Assembly: GCF_003075415.1 (NCBI RefSeq) | Contig: NZ_QDAH01000012.1 | Coordinates: 1 to 64,000 of the forward strand | Origin: Microvirga sp. KLBC 81 | GTDB lineage: Bacteria; Pseudomonadota; Alphaproteobacteria; Rhizobiales; Beijerinckiaceae | Direction: 5' to 3' | DNA: 64,000 nucleotides | Shown here: positions 1-8,021 of the stretch, piece after piece | Numbering within the stretch: the stretch's first letter is position 1 | Layout: each line of letters opens with the position of its first letter | Notes under the pieces: generated by a model | What the model saw: only the letters and a program-made list of their open reading frames with translations | Told to the model about the DNA's origin: nothing | The model's database searches: none | Position numbers and translations under genes: made by a program

Positions 1-2
1 CC

Positions 3-86
3 TCGATGAAGCGCGTCATCTTGGCCTCCCACGTCGGAGAGCAAGTCTACCAAATCAGCCTGTTTCCACACAGCCTCAAGCGGTAA
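3..86 (+). CDS. C-terminal tail of an unidentified protein, cut by the window edge
   Basis: The reading frame is open from the left edge to a TAA at 84-86 and ends in residues SLFPHSLKR. An ATG lies at 6-8, so it could also be a 26-residue ORF. Nothing recognisable can be said from so short a tail. It is listed only because the frame is open at the edge. Confidence 0.25.
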   Translation, partial: SMKRVILASHVGEQVYQISLFPHSLKR

Positions 87-453
87 GCAGACGTCCCCGC
101 GGGGCGGGGAAGTTCAGAGTCCGACCCATAACTGCCATTCAGTGTGTCCGCTTTTGGCGGCTCACTCCATGCACCGACATTCGGCCATTGTACACGCGAC
201 TGGACGATGTGCTCTGAGTAGGTAAGTCGTGATCAAAGTACCTTCGGCAACTCCTCCCGGCAGAAGCACCAATGTTTAACGTTACGGCAGACGACATCGC
301 GTCATTGAACGGCCAGGACCCCCGCGCGCTTGCTGGTCTTCTATGCGAAGCGGAGCTAGAGCAGCACGGATCCTCATCAGCAGCAGCAACATGGGACGGC
401 AGCAACCTCAGGTATCACAATCCAGGCCGAATGTGACGCTGGCCCAAATAGCT
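87..453. other. Stretch without a recognised gene
   Basis: The short ORFs on both strands here have low-complexity translations and no convincing ribosome binding site. I see no gene, only the 3' flank of the minus-strand RTX gene that follows. Confidence 0.4.
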
Positions 454-479
454 AAAACAAGGCGGTCGCCTAGGCCTTG
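454..479 (-). terminator. Rho-independent terminator of the RTX gene
   Basis: Read on the minus strand, a CAAGGC...GCCTTG stem is followed directly by TTTT. It lies about 35 bases past the stop codon of the RTX gene and points the same way, as expected for its terminator. Confidence 0.6.
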
Positions 480-513
480 CCGCGTGCCAAGTTCATGGGC
501 CGCCAGACCTGAT

Positions 514-1497
514 CTAGATGATGTTCGACCAGTCCAGTGCAGCGGCCGATCCTGCCTGGGCAAGGACAACACCGGTCTCGAAGGTATCATTGTTGTCGAG
601 GTCCGAGAGAAGATAGCCCGTGCTCGTCGCTGCATTGAACAGGAACACGTGGCTGATGGACGGGCTCGTGAAGAGGTCATCGGCTACCACAGCAGCAGCT
701 TCGATGGAGATTGCGTCTGTGGCGGCCTCGCCGTAGTTCACCTCCGTTCCGGCGATGGGCGTATCGATCCAGTCAAACGCGTCCCAATCGCCGACGACGT
801 CGGTCGTCGCAGTGGTGATGCCAGAATCGCCTAACTGGAAGCGGAACGTGTCTCCCCCACCGCCGCCGGCCAGAGTGTCGCGTCCGGATCCACCATTTAG
901 GGTATCGTTGCCGTCCCCGCCATCCAGGATGTCATTGCCGATACCGCCGCTGAGAGCATCAGCGCCGGATCTACCCGCCAGGAAGTCGTCGCCGTCGCCG
1001 CCGGTCAGCGTATCATGGCCGCGCCCACCATCGAGGCTGTCATCGCCGCCCCCGCCAATCAGGGTATTCCTGTCCGATCCACCATTCAGGATGTCATTGC
1101 CCGCCCCGCCATCAAGAGTGTCGAAGCCGAACCGGCCGCCGCTCAAGGTGTCGTTGCCGGCCCCGCCATCCAGGAAATCGCTGCCGATCGGGTCGAAGCC
1201 GCTGTCGCCGATCAACTGGTCGTCGCCGGCCCCGCCAATCAGGACGTCGCTAACGTCTCCTCCTGTCAGAGTGTCGTTGCCGCCGCCGCCATTCAAGGTG
1301 TCAGGGCCAAACCCGCCGCCGCTTAAGTTGTCGTTGCCGCCGCCGCCATTCAGAAGATCGCGGCCGCGCTCCCCACGCAGGGCGTCATTGCCACCCAGGC
1401 CACTCAGGGTGTCGTTGCCGTCTCCGCCGGAGATAGAATCGTCGTCAGCCGTGCCGTGTAGGGTGTCATCGAGAGGGGTTCCAATGATCACGGCCAT
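514..1497 (-). CDS. Stand-alone RTX (hemolysin-type) calcium-binding protein
   Basis: A 327-residue protein. Residues about 10-215 are almost entirely glycine/aspartate-rich nonapeptides of the form GGxGxDxLx, which fold into a calcium-binding parallel beta-roll. The last 95 residues are repeat-free and acidic and end in hydrophobic DWSNII, as expected for an uncleaved C-terminal type I secretion signal. No protease, lipase or adhesion domain precedes the repeats, so it is a roll with a tail and its extracellular role is unknown. The start is supported by AGGAG nine bases upstream. No type I exporter genes lie in the window. The proline-rich ORF on the opposite strand is a shadow of the repeat codons. 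Confidence 0.85.
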   Translation of the reverse strand: MAVIIGTPLDDTLHGTADDDSISGGDGNDTLSGLGGNDALRGERGRDLLNGGGGNDNLSGGGFGPDTLNGGGGNDTLTGGDVSDVLIGGAGDDQLIGDSGFDPIGSDFLDGGAGNDTLSGGRFGFDTLDGGAGNDILNGGSDRNTLIGGGGDDSLDGGRGHDTLTGGDGDDFLAGRSGADALSGGIGNDILDGGDGNDTLNGGSGRDTLAGGGGGDTFRFQLGDSGITTATTDVVGDWDAFDWIDTPIAGTEVNYGEAATDAISIEAAAVVADDLFTSPSISHVFLFNAATSTGYLLSDLDNNDTFETGVVLAQAGSAAALDWSNII

Positions 1498-1679
1498 GGT
1501 CTCGATCTCCTAGTCATTGGGCGGCTGAACGGCGAGCAAACTTTCATCTCGTCACGCCTTCAACGGCCGCGGCCAGCTTGGACAGAACGCAACAGCCTAC
1601 GATCCATGTCTGACATCACTGACCAACTGTGCCCCCGGGTGAACTCACGGACGACCAGCATCGAGCGGCTCGTGTCGAG

Positions 1680-1791
1680 TCTACAGCCTCGGACGTGAAA
1701 AGTGGATTTGCACTTTTGGGACCCCTCCGATGCTGTCTCCTTGAATGAGAGCATCGCTGACGCGGACCTTCGGTTCCGCACGATGCTCTAG
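1680..1791 (-). repeat. Intergenic palindromic repeat, family 1, copy A
   Basis: One of eight copies of a dispersed element. In its forward sense it starts near GCATCGTGCGGAACCGAAGG and ends GTCCGATGCTCTAG. This copy is reversed and abuts the phaC-like gene, whose TAG stop codon lies inside the element edge. Confidence 0.8.
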
Positions 1792-3659
1792 GTTTGCTGG
1801 ACGTACGTGCCGGGGGCGTCGCACAGCGCAGGATAGCCACGGGATGGCGCTCCCATCGCCGATGGCATAGTGGGCTCTCCTGAGCGCGAGGCCAGCCAGC
1901 GGGTCCATTCCGGCCACCAGGAGCCCTCGAAGCGGGGGGCAATCCTGCTCCAGGTGTCCGGATCGAGGTAACGGCCGCTGGCGGATCTCGTCAGAACCTG
2001 GAAATTCGCTTTCGCGTTCTCGGGTCCAGCCACGATGCCCGCATTGTGGCCTCCCGTGGAGAGCAGGAATGTCACATCGGTATCCGCGAGAAGGTGGATC
2101 TTGAACGCCGAGCGCCAGGGTGCCACGTGGTCCCGCTCGGTGCCGACGGCGAAGATCGGCACGCGGATGTCGCTGACGGCGATGGGGCGACCGTCGACTT
2201 GGAAGCGGCCCTCGGCGAGGTCGTTGTTGAGGAAGAGCTTGCTCAGGTACTCGGAATGCATGCGGTACGGCATGCGCGTCGCGTCGGCGTTCCAGGCCAT
2301 GAGGTCGTTCAGCGGCGTGCGCTCGCCCATCAGGTAGTGGCGGACGAGCCTCGACCAGATGAGGTCGTTCGAGCGCAGGAGCTGGAAGGCGCCGGCCATC
2401 TGCCGGGTGTCGAGATACCCCTGGCTGCGCATCAGGTCTTCCAGGAAGTGGACCTGGCTGTGGTTGATGAACAGGGTGAGCTCCCCGGCCTCCCGGAAGT
2501 CCGCCTGGGCCGCCAAGAGGGACATGGTCGCGAGACGCTTGTCGCCGTCACGCGCCATGGTGGCCGCGGCGATGGACAGGAGGGTGCCGCCGAGGCAATA
2601 GCCGACTGCATGAACCTTGCGGTTCGGGGCGACGGCGTTGACCGCATCGAGCGCGGCCATCACACCGAGCTTTCGGTAATCGTCCAGGCCGAGATCCCGG
2701 TCCTCCGCGGTCGGGTTCTTCCAGGAGATGATGAACACCGTGAAGCCCTGATCCGTCAGGTACCGGACGAGGGAGTTCTCGGGCGACAGGTCGAGGATGT
2801 AGTACTTCATGATCCAGGCCGGCACGATCAGGATCGGCTCGGGCCAGACCTTGTCAGTTGTCGGCGCGTACTGGATCAGCTCGATGAGACGGTTGCGGTA
2901 AATCACCTTGCCTGGCGTGACAGCAACGTCGCGACCGACCTGGAAGGCCTCGGTGCCGGCCGAAGGCTTGGAGCGAACGATCCGCTCCCAGTCCTCCACG
3001 AGATTGCGGAAGCCCTGCACGAGGCTCTGGCCGCCCGTCTCCAGGATGCGCCGCTGCACGGCCGGGTTCGTGGCGATGAAGTTCGACGGCGACACCACAT
3101 CGAGGATCTGGCGCGAGACGAATTCGACCACGGCCTCATGCTGTTTGGTGACGCCGTCGATGTCGGTCGTGGCGTTGTGCCACCACTGCTGCTGCAGCAG
3201 AAAGGCCTGATGAATGATGTTGAAGGGCCATTGCTGCCACTCGCTCCCGGCGAAGCGCCGGTCCTGGGGCAGCGGCTCAATGCATGGCTCGCAAGCCCCT
3301 CCGGTCATGGCGCAGCGGGAGCCAAACTGCGCCAGCCGGGCCCATTTGCGGGCGGCCTTTGCCGCGAGTTCGACCTGCTTTCCCGGAGAGACCGCGAGAT
3401 GAACCGCCCAATCCATGTAGGCGTCAGCAAGCGCGGCTGGTGACAATCCGCCCGTGAGGCGTGCCAGGCCGGCATGGGCGGCGTGATCAAGGGCATCCCG
3501 GAGCCGGTGGAGTTCGGCATCATCCGACAGATTGGCCGGGAGGGCGGGCGAGGGCACGATGGGAGAGGAGGGCAGATCGGGCTCCCGCGCGGGAAGCCGG
3601 ACGACCGAGGCCTTGGGCGCGCGACCGCCTGCGAGAGCACCGGATGGACGGGACGGCAT
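1788..3659 (-). CDS. phaC: Poly(3-hydroxyalkanoate) synthase (PhaC family)
   Basis: Polymerises hydroxyacyl-CoA into storage polyester on the granule surface. The 623-residue product carries the PhaC lipase-like box GYCLGG (catalytic Cys about residue 355), then the Asp of GTERDHVAPW and the His of STGGHNAGIV, completing the Cys-Asp-His triad of the alpha/beta-hydrolase domain. The N-terminal half (WQQWPFNIIHQAFLL onward) matches the PhaC N-terminal domain, preceded by about 50 Pro/Ala-rich residues. The ATG at 3659 is chosen over one 45 bases upstream because GGAGG lies five bases before it. Length fits class I synthases. phaA, phaB, phasin and phaR are absent nearby, so this may be an additional copy. 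The stop codon falls at the edge of a family 1 repeat. Confidence 0.92.
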   Translation of the reverse strand: MPSRPSGALAGGRAPKASVVRLPAREPDLPSSPIVPSPALPANLSDDAELHRLRDALDHAAHAGLARLTGGLSPAALADAYMDWAVHLAVSPGKQVELAAKAARKWARLAQFGSRCAMTGGACEPCIEPLPQDRRFAGSEWQQWPFNIIHQAFLLQQQWWHNATTDIDGVTKQHEAVVEFVSRQILDVVSPSNFIATNPAVQRRILETGGQSLVQGFRNLVEDWERIVRSKPSAGTEAFQVGRDVAVTPGKVIYRNRLIELIQYAPTTDKVWPEPILIVPAWIMKYYILDLSPENSLVRYLTDQGFTVFIISWKNPTAEDRDLGLDDYRKLGVMAALDAVNAVAPNRKVHAVGYCLGGTLLSIAAATMARDGDKRLATMSLLAAQADFREAGELTLFINHSQVHFLEDLMRSQGYLDTRQMAGAFQLLRSNDLIWSRLVRHYLMGERTPLNDLMAWNADATRMPYRMHSEYLSKLFLNNDLAEGRFQVDGRPIAVSDIRVPIFAVGTERDHVAPWRSAFKIHLLADTDVTFLLSTGGHNAGIVAGPENAKANFQVLTRSASGRYLDPDTWSRIAPRFEGSWWPEWTRWLASRSGEPTMPSAMGAPSRGYPALCDAPGTYVQQT

Positions 3660-3834
3660 TGCAGCCTCCAAGACTTGCCTCGTATGCCGAGGCCGATGGA
3701 TCATTTGACACTAACCCGAGGCATTCTCAGGCGAATTGCTCCAGGTCAAAGTATCCATTCCGGTTTCGGCCACATGATGATCAATAATATTGGGCGCGGA
3801 TCATCTGTGTCCGCGCCCACGGAGGGAGAGAGCG

Positions 3835-4668
3835 ATGATTAGGGACATCATGGTGCATCTCGATGGAAGTCCCGAGGACGAGATCCGGCTGGAGCATGGG
3901 CAGGCCATCGCGTCCGCCGGGCGGGCCCATCTGATTGGAATCTTTACCAACCTGCTGCCCAACTTCACGGCCGCCATCGGGATAGACGGCGGCGCGGCCG
4001 CAATGCAGGTGCTGACCGAGCTTGAGGACAAGGCCCGCCAGGACGGCGACGCCACGGCCAAGCGTCTGACGGAAAGACTTGCCGGCCTTCAGGTGCCAAG
4101 CGAGCTGCGCCGGTTCGACGCGACCCGCGGCACCCTGTCGGCGGGTGTGGCGGAGCAGGCGCGCTGCGCCGATCTCTTCATCGCCACGCGGCCCTATGGC
4201 GAGACCGAGACGCCGGTCTGGTCGGACTTGGTCGAGGCGGTGCTTTTCGGCAGCGGACGCGCGCTCCTGCTTGTTCCGCCCGGCCAGCACCGGCATGGGC
4301 CGATCCAGACCGTGCTGGTCGCCTGGAATGGCAGCCGCGAGGCGGCCCGCGCCCTGCGCGAAGGGTTGGACTTGATCGAGCAGGCGTCGCGCACCGTCGT
4401 CCTCGTCGTGGATCCCCCGCCGGACACCATGCCCTGGCTTGAGGTGGAGGTGCATCTCGCCCGCCACGGCGTGGTCGCGGAGGTCACCACGGCCGAGAGC
4501 CAGGACCGCCGCGTCGCCGACGTCATCCTCGACGAGGCGCGCCGCCTCTCCGCGGATCTCGTCGTCATGGGAGGCTACGGCCATACCCGCCTGAGGGAGC
4601 AGGTGTTCGGCGGCGTGACTCTCGACATGCTCAGCGCTGCGGAAAGCCCGCTGCTGGTGGCCCATTGA
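3835..4668 (+). CDS. Universal stress protein, tandem UspA domains
   Basis: A 277-residue cytoplasmic protein with two Usp folds. The N-terminal one (MIRDIMVHLDG onward) looks degenerate. The second, from about residue 160 (VLVAWNGSREAARAL), ends with the ATP-binding signature G-x2-G-x9-G-(S/T), seen as GGYGHTRLREQVFGGVT, followed by a typical SPLLVAH end. Tandem Usp proteins act in stress survival, usually by nucleotide binding. The start is set by GGAGG about ten bases upstream; an ATG 45 bases earlier lacks one. It is divergent from phaC with about 175 bases between them, so the two may share a control region. Confidence 0.88.
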   Translation: MIRDIMVHLDGSPEDEIRLEHGQAIASAGRAHLIGIFTNLLPNFTAAIGIDGGAAAMQVLTELEDKARQDGDATAKRLTERLAGLQVPSELRRFDATRGTLSAGVAEQARCADLFIATRPYGETETPVWSDLVEAVLFGSGRALLLVPPGQHRHGPIQTVLVAWNGSREAARALREGLDLIEQASRTVVLVVDPPPDTMPWLEVEVHLARHGVVAEVTTAESQDRRVADVILDEARRLSADLVVMGGYGHTRLREQVFGGVTLDMLSAAESPLLVAH

Positions 4669-4701
4669 GGCCGGCCGTGCCGACCGCCCAGGGAGCAGGA
4701 C

Positions 4702-4944
4702 ATGCCCGTGCCGGCGCACGCCTCATCGAACGGCAATGAGACGGGCGCTGCAGCCGTTATGCCTGCGGGGCTGACGGGTCTCGACGTGGCCGAGGTGCGG
4801 CGCCGGCTAGAGCATCGTGCGGAACCGCAGGTCCGCGTCAGCGAAAAGTGGATCCGGTTTTCCGCTCTCAACGATGCTCTCATTGTAGGAGAAAGCATCG
4901 GAGCGGTCCCAAAAGTGCAAATCCACTTGGGTCCGATGCTGTAG
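4702..4944 (+). pseudogene. Short ORF ending inside a family 1 repeat, possible gene remnant
   Basis: An 80-residue ORF with a ribosome-binding-like GGGAGCAGGA before its ATG. The first 37 residues are unique. The last 43 (HRAEPQVRVSEKWIRF onward) are simply the translation of repeat copy B, and the same tail is encoded by other copies. The segment GLTGLDVAEVRRRLE resembles the N-terminus of P-type cation ATPases, so this may be the stub of a gene interrupted by the repeat. That resemblance is weak. Confidence 0.3.
4809..4944 (+). repeat. Intergenic palindromic repeat, family 1, copy B
   Basis: Full-length forward copy from GCATCGTGCGGAACCG to GTCCGATGCTGTAG. It contains the internal inverted segments AAAAGTGGATCCGG and CCCAAAAGTGC...TCCACTT that recur in all copies. 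Confidence 0.8.
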
Positions 4945-4956
4945 CCCAGCATGGGC

Positions 4957-5199
4957 CTAATGCCGTCCTGGACAGACTGGAGGGTAAGCTGCTGCTCTCG
5001 GATCTCCTACCTGCTCCGCTGCTGTAGCCTTCTCCAGAGCGAGAAGAAGAACGCCGATGTCCTCGCCCAGCAGCTTGATGGCGTTGCGGGCATATTCCCG
5101 GAAGCGCTCCCTGCGGATCATAGGCTCGTTGTCCCACAGGCATGTCTCTTGCTCGGCTTCATGAAGTGCCCGGGCCACGAGCTCGACCTTGAAATCCAT
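4957..5199 (-). CDS. Small conserved-looking hypothetical protein
   Basis: An 80-residue, largely helical, soluble protein beginning MDFKVELVARALHEAEQE, with a basic segment MIRRERFREYARNAIKLL and a leucine-rich helix GVLLLALEKA. GAGG lies about six bases before the ATG. I do not recognise a named family. It precedes a membrane peptide gene in the opposite direction of reading (the peptide gene lies upstream on the same strand, 64 bases away), so the two could be cotranscribed. Confidence 0.6.
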   Translation of the reverse strand: MDFKVELVARALHEAEQETCLWDNEPMIRRERFREYARNAIKLLGEDIGVLLLALEKATAAEQVGDPRAAAYPPVCPGRH

Positions 5200-5263
5200 C
5201 TGCGCCTCAGGGATGAGAACAGCTTCTGTTCTCGCTGCGGAAAATGTGAAGGTTGGAGGCTTG

Positions 5264-5395
5264 TCAGATGCTAGCCAGCAGGAGGCTGGCTCCGATCAGC
5301 GCCCCAACGGAGACAATAAATTTAACTGCCGCGGTAGTGAGTTCTGCCGTAAGTAGAGGGGCGCCGGCGGATGCGGAGACTTCTGTCTGCTTCAT
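5264..5395 (-). CDS. 43-residue single-span membrane peptide
   Basis: Read on the minus strand, ATG at 5395 to TGA at 5264 encodes MKQTEVSASAGAPLLTAELT and then a hydrophobic stretch of about 19 residues ending LIGASLLLASI. AAGG lies about eight bases upstream. The pattern of a short polar N-terminus and one transmembrane helix reaching the C-terminus fits a small membrane protein. The function is unknown. It could be translated with the hypothetical gene ending at 4957. Confidence 0.45.
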   Translation of the reverse strand: MKQTEVSASAGAPLLTAELTTAAVKFIVSVGALIGASLLLASI

Positions 5396-5552
5396 GGCAA
5401 ATACCTTGACTATATTCAGGATAGTTGGAACATAAACTTACATTACTATCGATAAGTTCAGATAACGGGCCGCTATCTGACTGATTCCAACGGCAATGGC
5501 TGTATCGGAAAGGACACAGAGGAGAAGCCTTGGCTGGCCTTGCCTTCCACGA

Positions 5553-5585
5553 ACAAAAAGAAGCGCCCCGTTTGCGGCAGGGCGC
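5553..5585 (-). terminator. Rho-independent terminator, minus strand
   Basis: On the minus strand GCGCCC, a loop of about eleven bases and GGGCGC are followed by TTCTTTTT. No coding gene ends just upstream of it, so it may close a short noncoding transcript. Confidence 0.5.
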
Positions 5586-5845
5586 CTGAAGGTCCCAGGG
5601 AGAATAAGCCCCCGCAGCCTCCCATTCTGGACATCAGGAGTTGTGCCTCCTTCACTTCCCGTTGGCTGTAACCTGATGGGCACACTGGCAGGCGAAACGT
5701 GCATTGAATTGCGCGCATAGGTGCATTGACGACACGGAATTCCAGAATCAGCCGCCGCAGTATCACTATCTTTCGCATCGGCGCGTTCTGGACGATGGAC
5801 GCAACGGTTCTCTGGAAAAGAGGGCTAGTCCCTCTCAACTTTGGG

Positions 5846-5871
5846 CCGCTGGGAACAGCGGTCTTTTCTTT
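5846..5871 (+). terminator. Rho-independent terminator, plus strand
   Basis: CCGCTG, a GGAA tetraloop and CAGCGG are followed by TCTTTTCTTT. The stable stem, tetraloop and U-rich tail make it a strong intrinsic terminator, but no protein gene precedes it on this strand. Confidence 0.6.
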
Positions 5872-5900
5872 ACCGGGCACCACGTCAGGGCGTGACTTGA

Positions 5901-6185
5901 ATGGCGAGCATCGGACCAGATCAAGTGGAAGCGGAAGCGCGCGCGCTGCTGAAGGAAGCGATCGAGCGCTCCGGCTGGTATCCCATCCTCTCCCCCGCAG
6001 AGCGAGACAAGCGCATCGAGCAGGATGTCGAGCGCTATTGGCATGTCATGGCACAGGAAGCCGCACGGCGCCTCCTCGACCGCTTTGATGCGTGCTCTCG
6101 TGTCGCTCATCACAAAGCGGGTTTGGCTCAGGACATCGGTTCTGGAGCAGGTCTCGGGTCTTTGGGCAGGGGGATGAACTCCTGA
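5901..6185 (+). CDS. Small helical hypothetical protein
   Basis: A 94-residue ORF beginning MASIGPDQVEAEARALLKEA. The first 65 residues have the charged, amphipathic-helix composition of a real soluble protein (SGWYPILSPAERDKRIEQDVERYW), while the tail is glycine-rich. No family recognised. The ribosome binding site is weak. Its 3' end overlaps the pirin gene on the other strand by 58 bases, so the true end or the gene itself is uncertain. Confidence 0.5.
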   Translation: MASIGPDQVEAEARALLKEAIERSGWYPILSPAERDKRIEQDVERYWHVMAQEAARRLLDRFDACSRVAHHKAGLAQDIGSGAGLGSLGRGMNS

Positions 6186-7024
6186 TCATCATTCAGGGGC
6201 AGATGAATGCGCCCGTTCTGCCAGTCAGCTTTGGCCTGCTCGATTCTCTCCTTGCGCGATGACACGAAGTTCCACCAGATGTGCCGCGGTCCAAGAGGCT
6301 CGCCGCCCAGCAGCATGACCGTCGAGGCCTCAAGAGCGGTCAGAACGGGATCCGAGTTCCCGGTGAAGACCAGCATTTGCCCCGGACCGTATTCCTGGCC
6401 ATCCGCCTCCAGCCGGCCCGTCACCACGTAAGCGGCTCGCTCCGGATAGTCACTGGGAAGGCCGATCCGGCCGCCCGGCTGCAACTCGACATGAAGGTAG
6501 AAGAGAGGGGACTGCGTCCTGACCTGGTTTGTCAGTCCGAAGGCCCGTCCCGCAATCAGCCGCGCCAAGACACCAGGTTCATCGAACACTGGCAGTTCGT
6601 CGGCACCATGATGGACGAAGCTCGGCTCCATCTCCTCCTGGGCTTCTGGGAGGGCCACCCAGGCCTGGATGCCGTGCACCCGCCCGCCGCGCTGCCGGAT
6701 GGGACCGTCGAACCGCTCGGAGTGACTGATGCCGCTGCCGGCCGTCATCCAGTTCACGGCCCCGGGCCGGATCGCCTGTTGCGCGCCGGTGCTATCCCGG
6801 TGCGTGATCTCGCCGTCGAACAGGTAGGTGACGGTTGAGAGCCCGATATGGGGATGGGGGCGTACGTCGGTTGTGCGGGGTACATTGGGAGGCAGGTCTA
6901 CGGGACCCATGTGGTCGAAGAAGATGAACGGCCCGACCATGCGGCGCTTCATGAAGGGAAGCACACGGCCGACTTCGAAGCCGCCGAGATCCTTTCGCCT
7001 GGCGGCAATAACCAGATCCAGCAT
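6128..7024 (-). CDS. Pirin family protein
   Basis: A 298-residue bicupin of the pirin family, cytoplasmic iron-binding proteins of which some have quercetin 2,3-dioxygenase activity. The N-terminal cupin shows the metal-binding signature HPHIGLSTVTYLFDGE with a further His in ITHRDS and the pirin hallmark MTAGSGISHSERF. The C-terminal half carries the conserved ARLIAGRAFG and a second, metal-free-looking cupin (YVVTGRLEADGQEYGPGQM). GGAG lies about six bases before the ATG. It stands alone, and its natural substrate cannot be told from the sequence. Confidence 0.92.
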   Translation of the reverse strand: MLDLVIAARRKDLGGFEVGRVLPFMKRRMVGPFIFFDHMGPVDLPPNVPRTTDVRPHPHIGLSTVTYLFDGEITHRDSTGAQQAIRPGAVNWMTAGSGISHSERFDGPIRQRGGRVHGIQAWVALPEAQEEMEPSFVHHGADELPVFDEPGVLARLIAGRAFGLTNQVRTQSPLFYLHVELQPGGRIGLPSDYPERAAYVVTGRLEADGQEYGPGQMLVFTGNSDPVLTALEASTVMLLGGEPLGPRHIWWNFVSSRKERIEQAKADWQNGRIHLPLNDDQEFIPLPKDPRPAPEPMS

Positions 7025-7429
7025 CCGACTCTCCGCTCTGCTGTGCCAACTCCGGCCCGATAGGGATGGTTGGCCCGCAGGGCGGCGTAAATATGTTCGA
7101 GGACCTCACAGGCCCACTCAATCCGCTTGGACCGATGATGAAGGACGACACCCGGGCATCTTGCCAGGGGCATTGCGGTAGGATCGTCCCATGCGCCGAT
7201 GAGCATTGAGCTTACTTGCGCCTGAAGAGCACGGCCCGTGTGAGCAGGAGAGAGGCAGCCAATTTCGTCTACAAACGGAAGGGGTTATCTCCTGCTGTCC
7301 CTCAGCTCGTAAAGGGGCTGCGACAGGTCGGGCAGTTCAGCCCCGGCGGCACGCGCATCTGGCCTGATTGGCTTGCTCGATTGTCTGCTCCACGCCTCGT
7401 CGAGCGGATTACTGTTTTCTTTCGACCTA
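7025..7429. other. Stretch without a recognised gene
   Basis: This lies upstream of the pirin gene and holds its promoter. The ORFs on either strand have arginine- and serine-rich, shadow-like translations. No RNA gene or dyad was recognised. Confidence 0.35.
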
Positions 7430-7566
7430 GCGCATCGTGCGGAACCGAAGGTCCGCGTCAGCAAAAAGTGGATCCGGTTTTCCGCTCTCAACGATGCTCT
7501 CATTCAAGGAGAAAGCATCGGATCGGTCCCAAAAGTGCAGATCCACTTGTGGGTCCGATGCTGTAG
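7430..7566 (+). repeat. Intergenic palindromic repeat, family 1, copy C
   Basis: Full-length forward copy, nearly identical to copy B over about 135 bases, running from GCATCGTGCGGAACCGAAGG to GTCCGATGCTGTAG. Confidence 0.85.
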
Positions 7567-8021
7567 ACCCATGCTACTTGTCCAACGAGGCCAAGGCTCG
7601 GCCGCTAGAGATCGTGCTGGCCCACCGACCCCTGCCTCAGGCAGACACCTTCCGAGAGATTCGTTCCGCCGGCGGCGCTTTCGGCTCTCGCCCCACGAAA
7701 GAACTCCCTCTCCAGCGACCGGCGAAGAGGGAAAGGGATCCAGAGGGAGGTACAACTCTGAAGTCTCTGCTGCCTACCAGATGGAGAAGCCTGGGCTATC
7801 ATCTACGTTAAGCCCAGCGGCTATTCCCTGAGCGGTGGCAGGTCCGGTGCCGAGCTATCTTCCACGCCATCAGCAGAATGAGCGGCCGATTACAAGGATA
7901 TTCCCGCGACACTCGTGGCATTGTCTCAACGGGTATGAGCGCCTGCGCTTAAGCCGTTGGAGCGCTTCATCGGGGGAGAAATCGAAGACCGCCTGACCGG
8001 CTGCAGCCATCAAGGGAATGA
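7567..8021. other. Stretch without a recognised gene
   Basis: Between repeat copy C and the M2 peptidase gene. It contains CTCCCTCTCCAGCGACCGGCGA and related purine/pyrimidine tracts that look like remnants of dispersed repeats. Short ORFs, including one running minus-strand from 8064 to 7870, lack family features. I see no gene. Confidence 0.35.

Larger units (their letters stand above)
5396..5900. other. Gene-poor stretch bounded by two outward-facing terminators
   Basis: No ORF here has a protein-like translation. The stretch contains a minus-strand terminator near 5553-5585 and a plus-strand terminator near 5846-5871. The 260 bases between them could specify one or two small RNAs. Confidence 0.4.

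Noticed and set aside
850..1480. Short-period repeats suggesting a minisatellite or CRISPR
   Set aside because: They are 27-base units coding RTX nonapeptides within one intact ORF.
755..1513. Long proline/serine-rich ORF on the plus strand
   Set aside because: It is exactly antisense to the RTX repeats; GGxGxD codons reversed give Pro/Ser-rich sequence.
2046..3443. 465-residue plus-strand ORF
   Set aside because: Antisense to the PHA synthase; the translation has no family features and reflects third-position GC bias.
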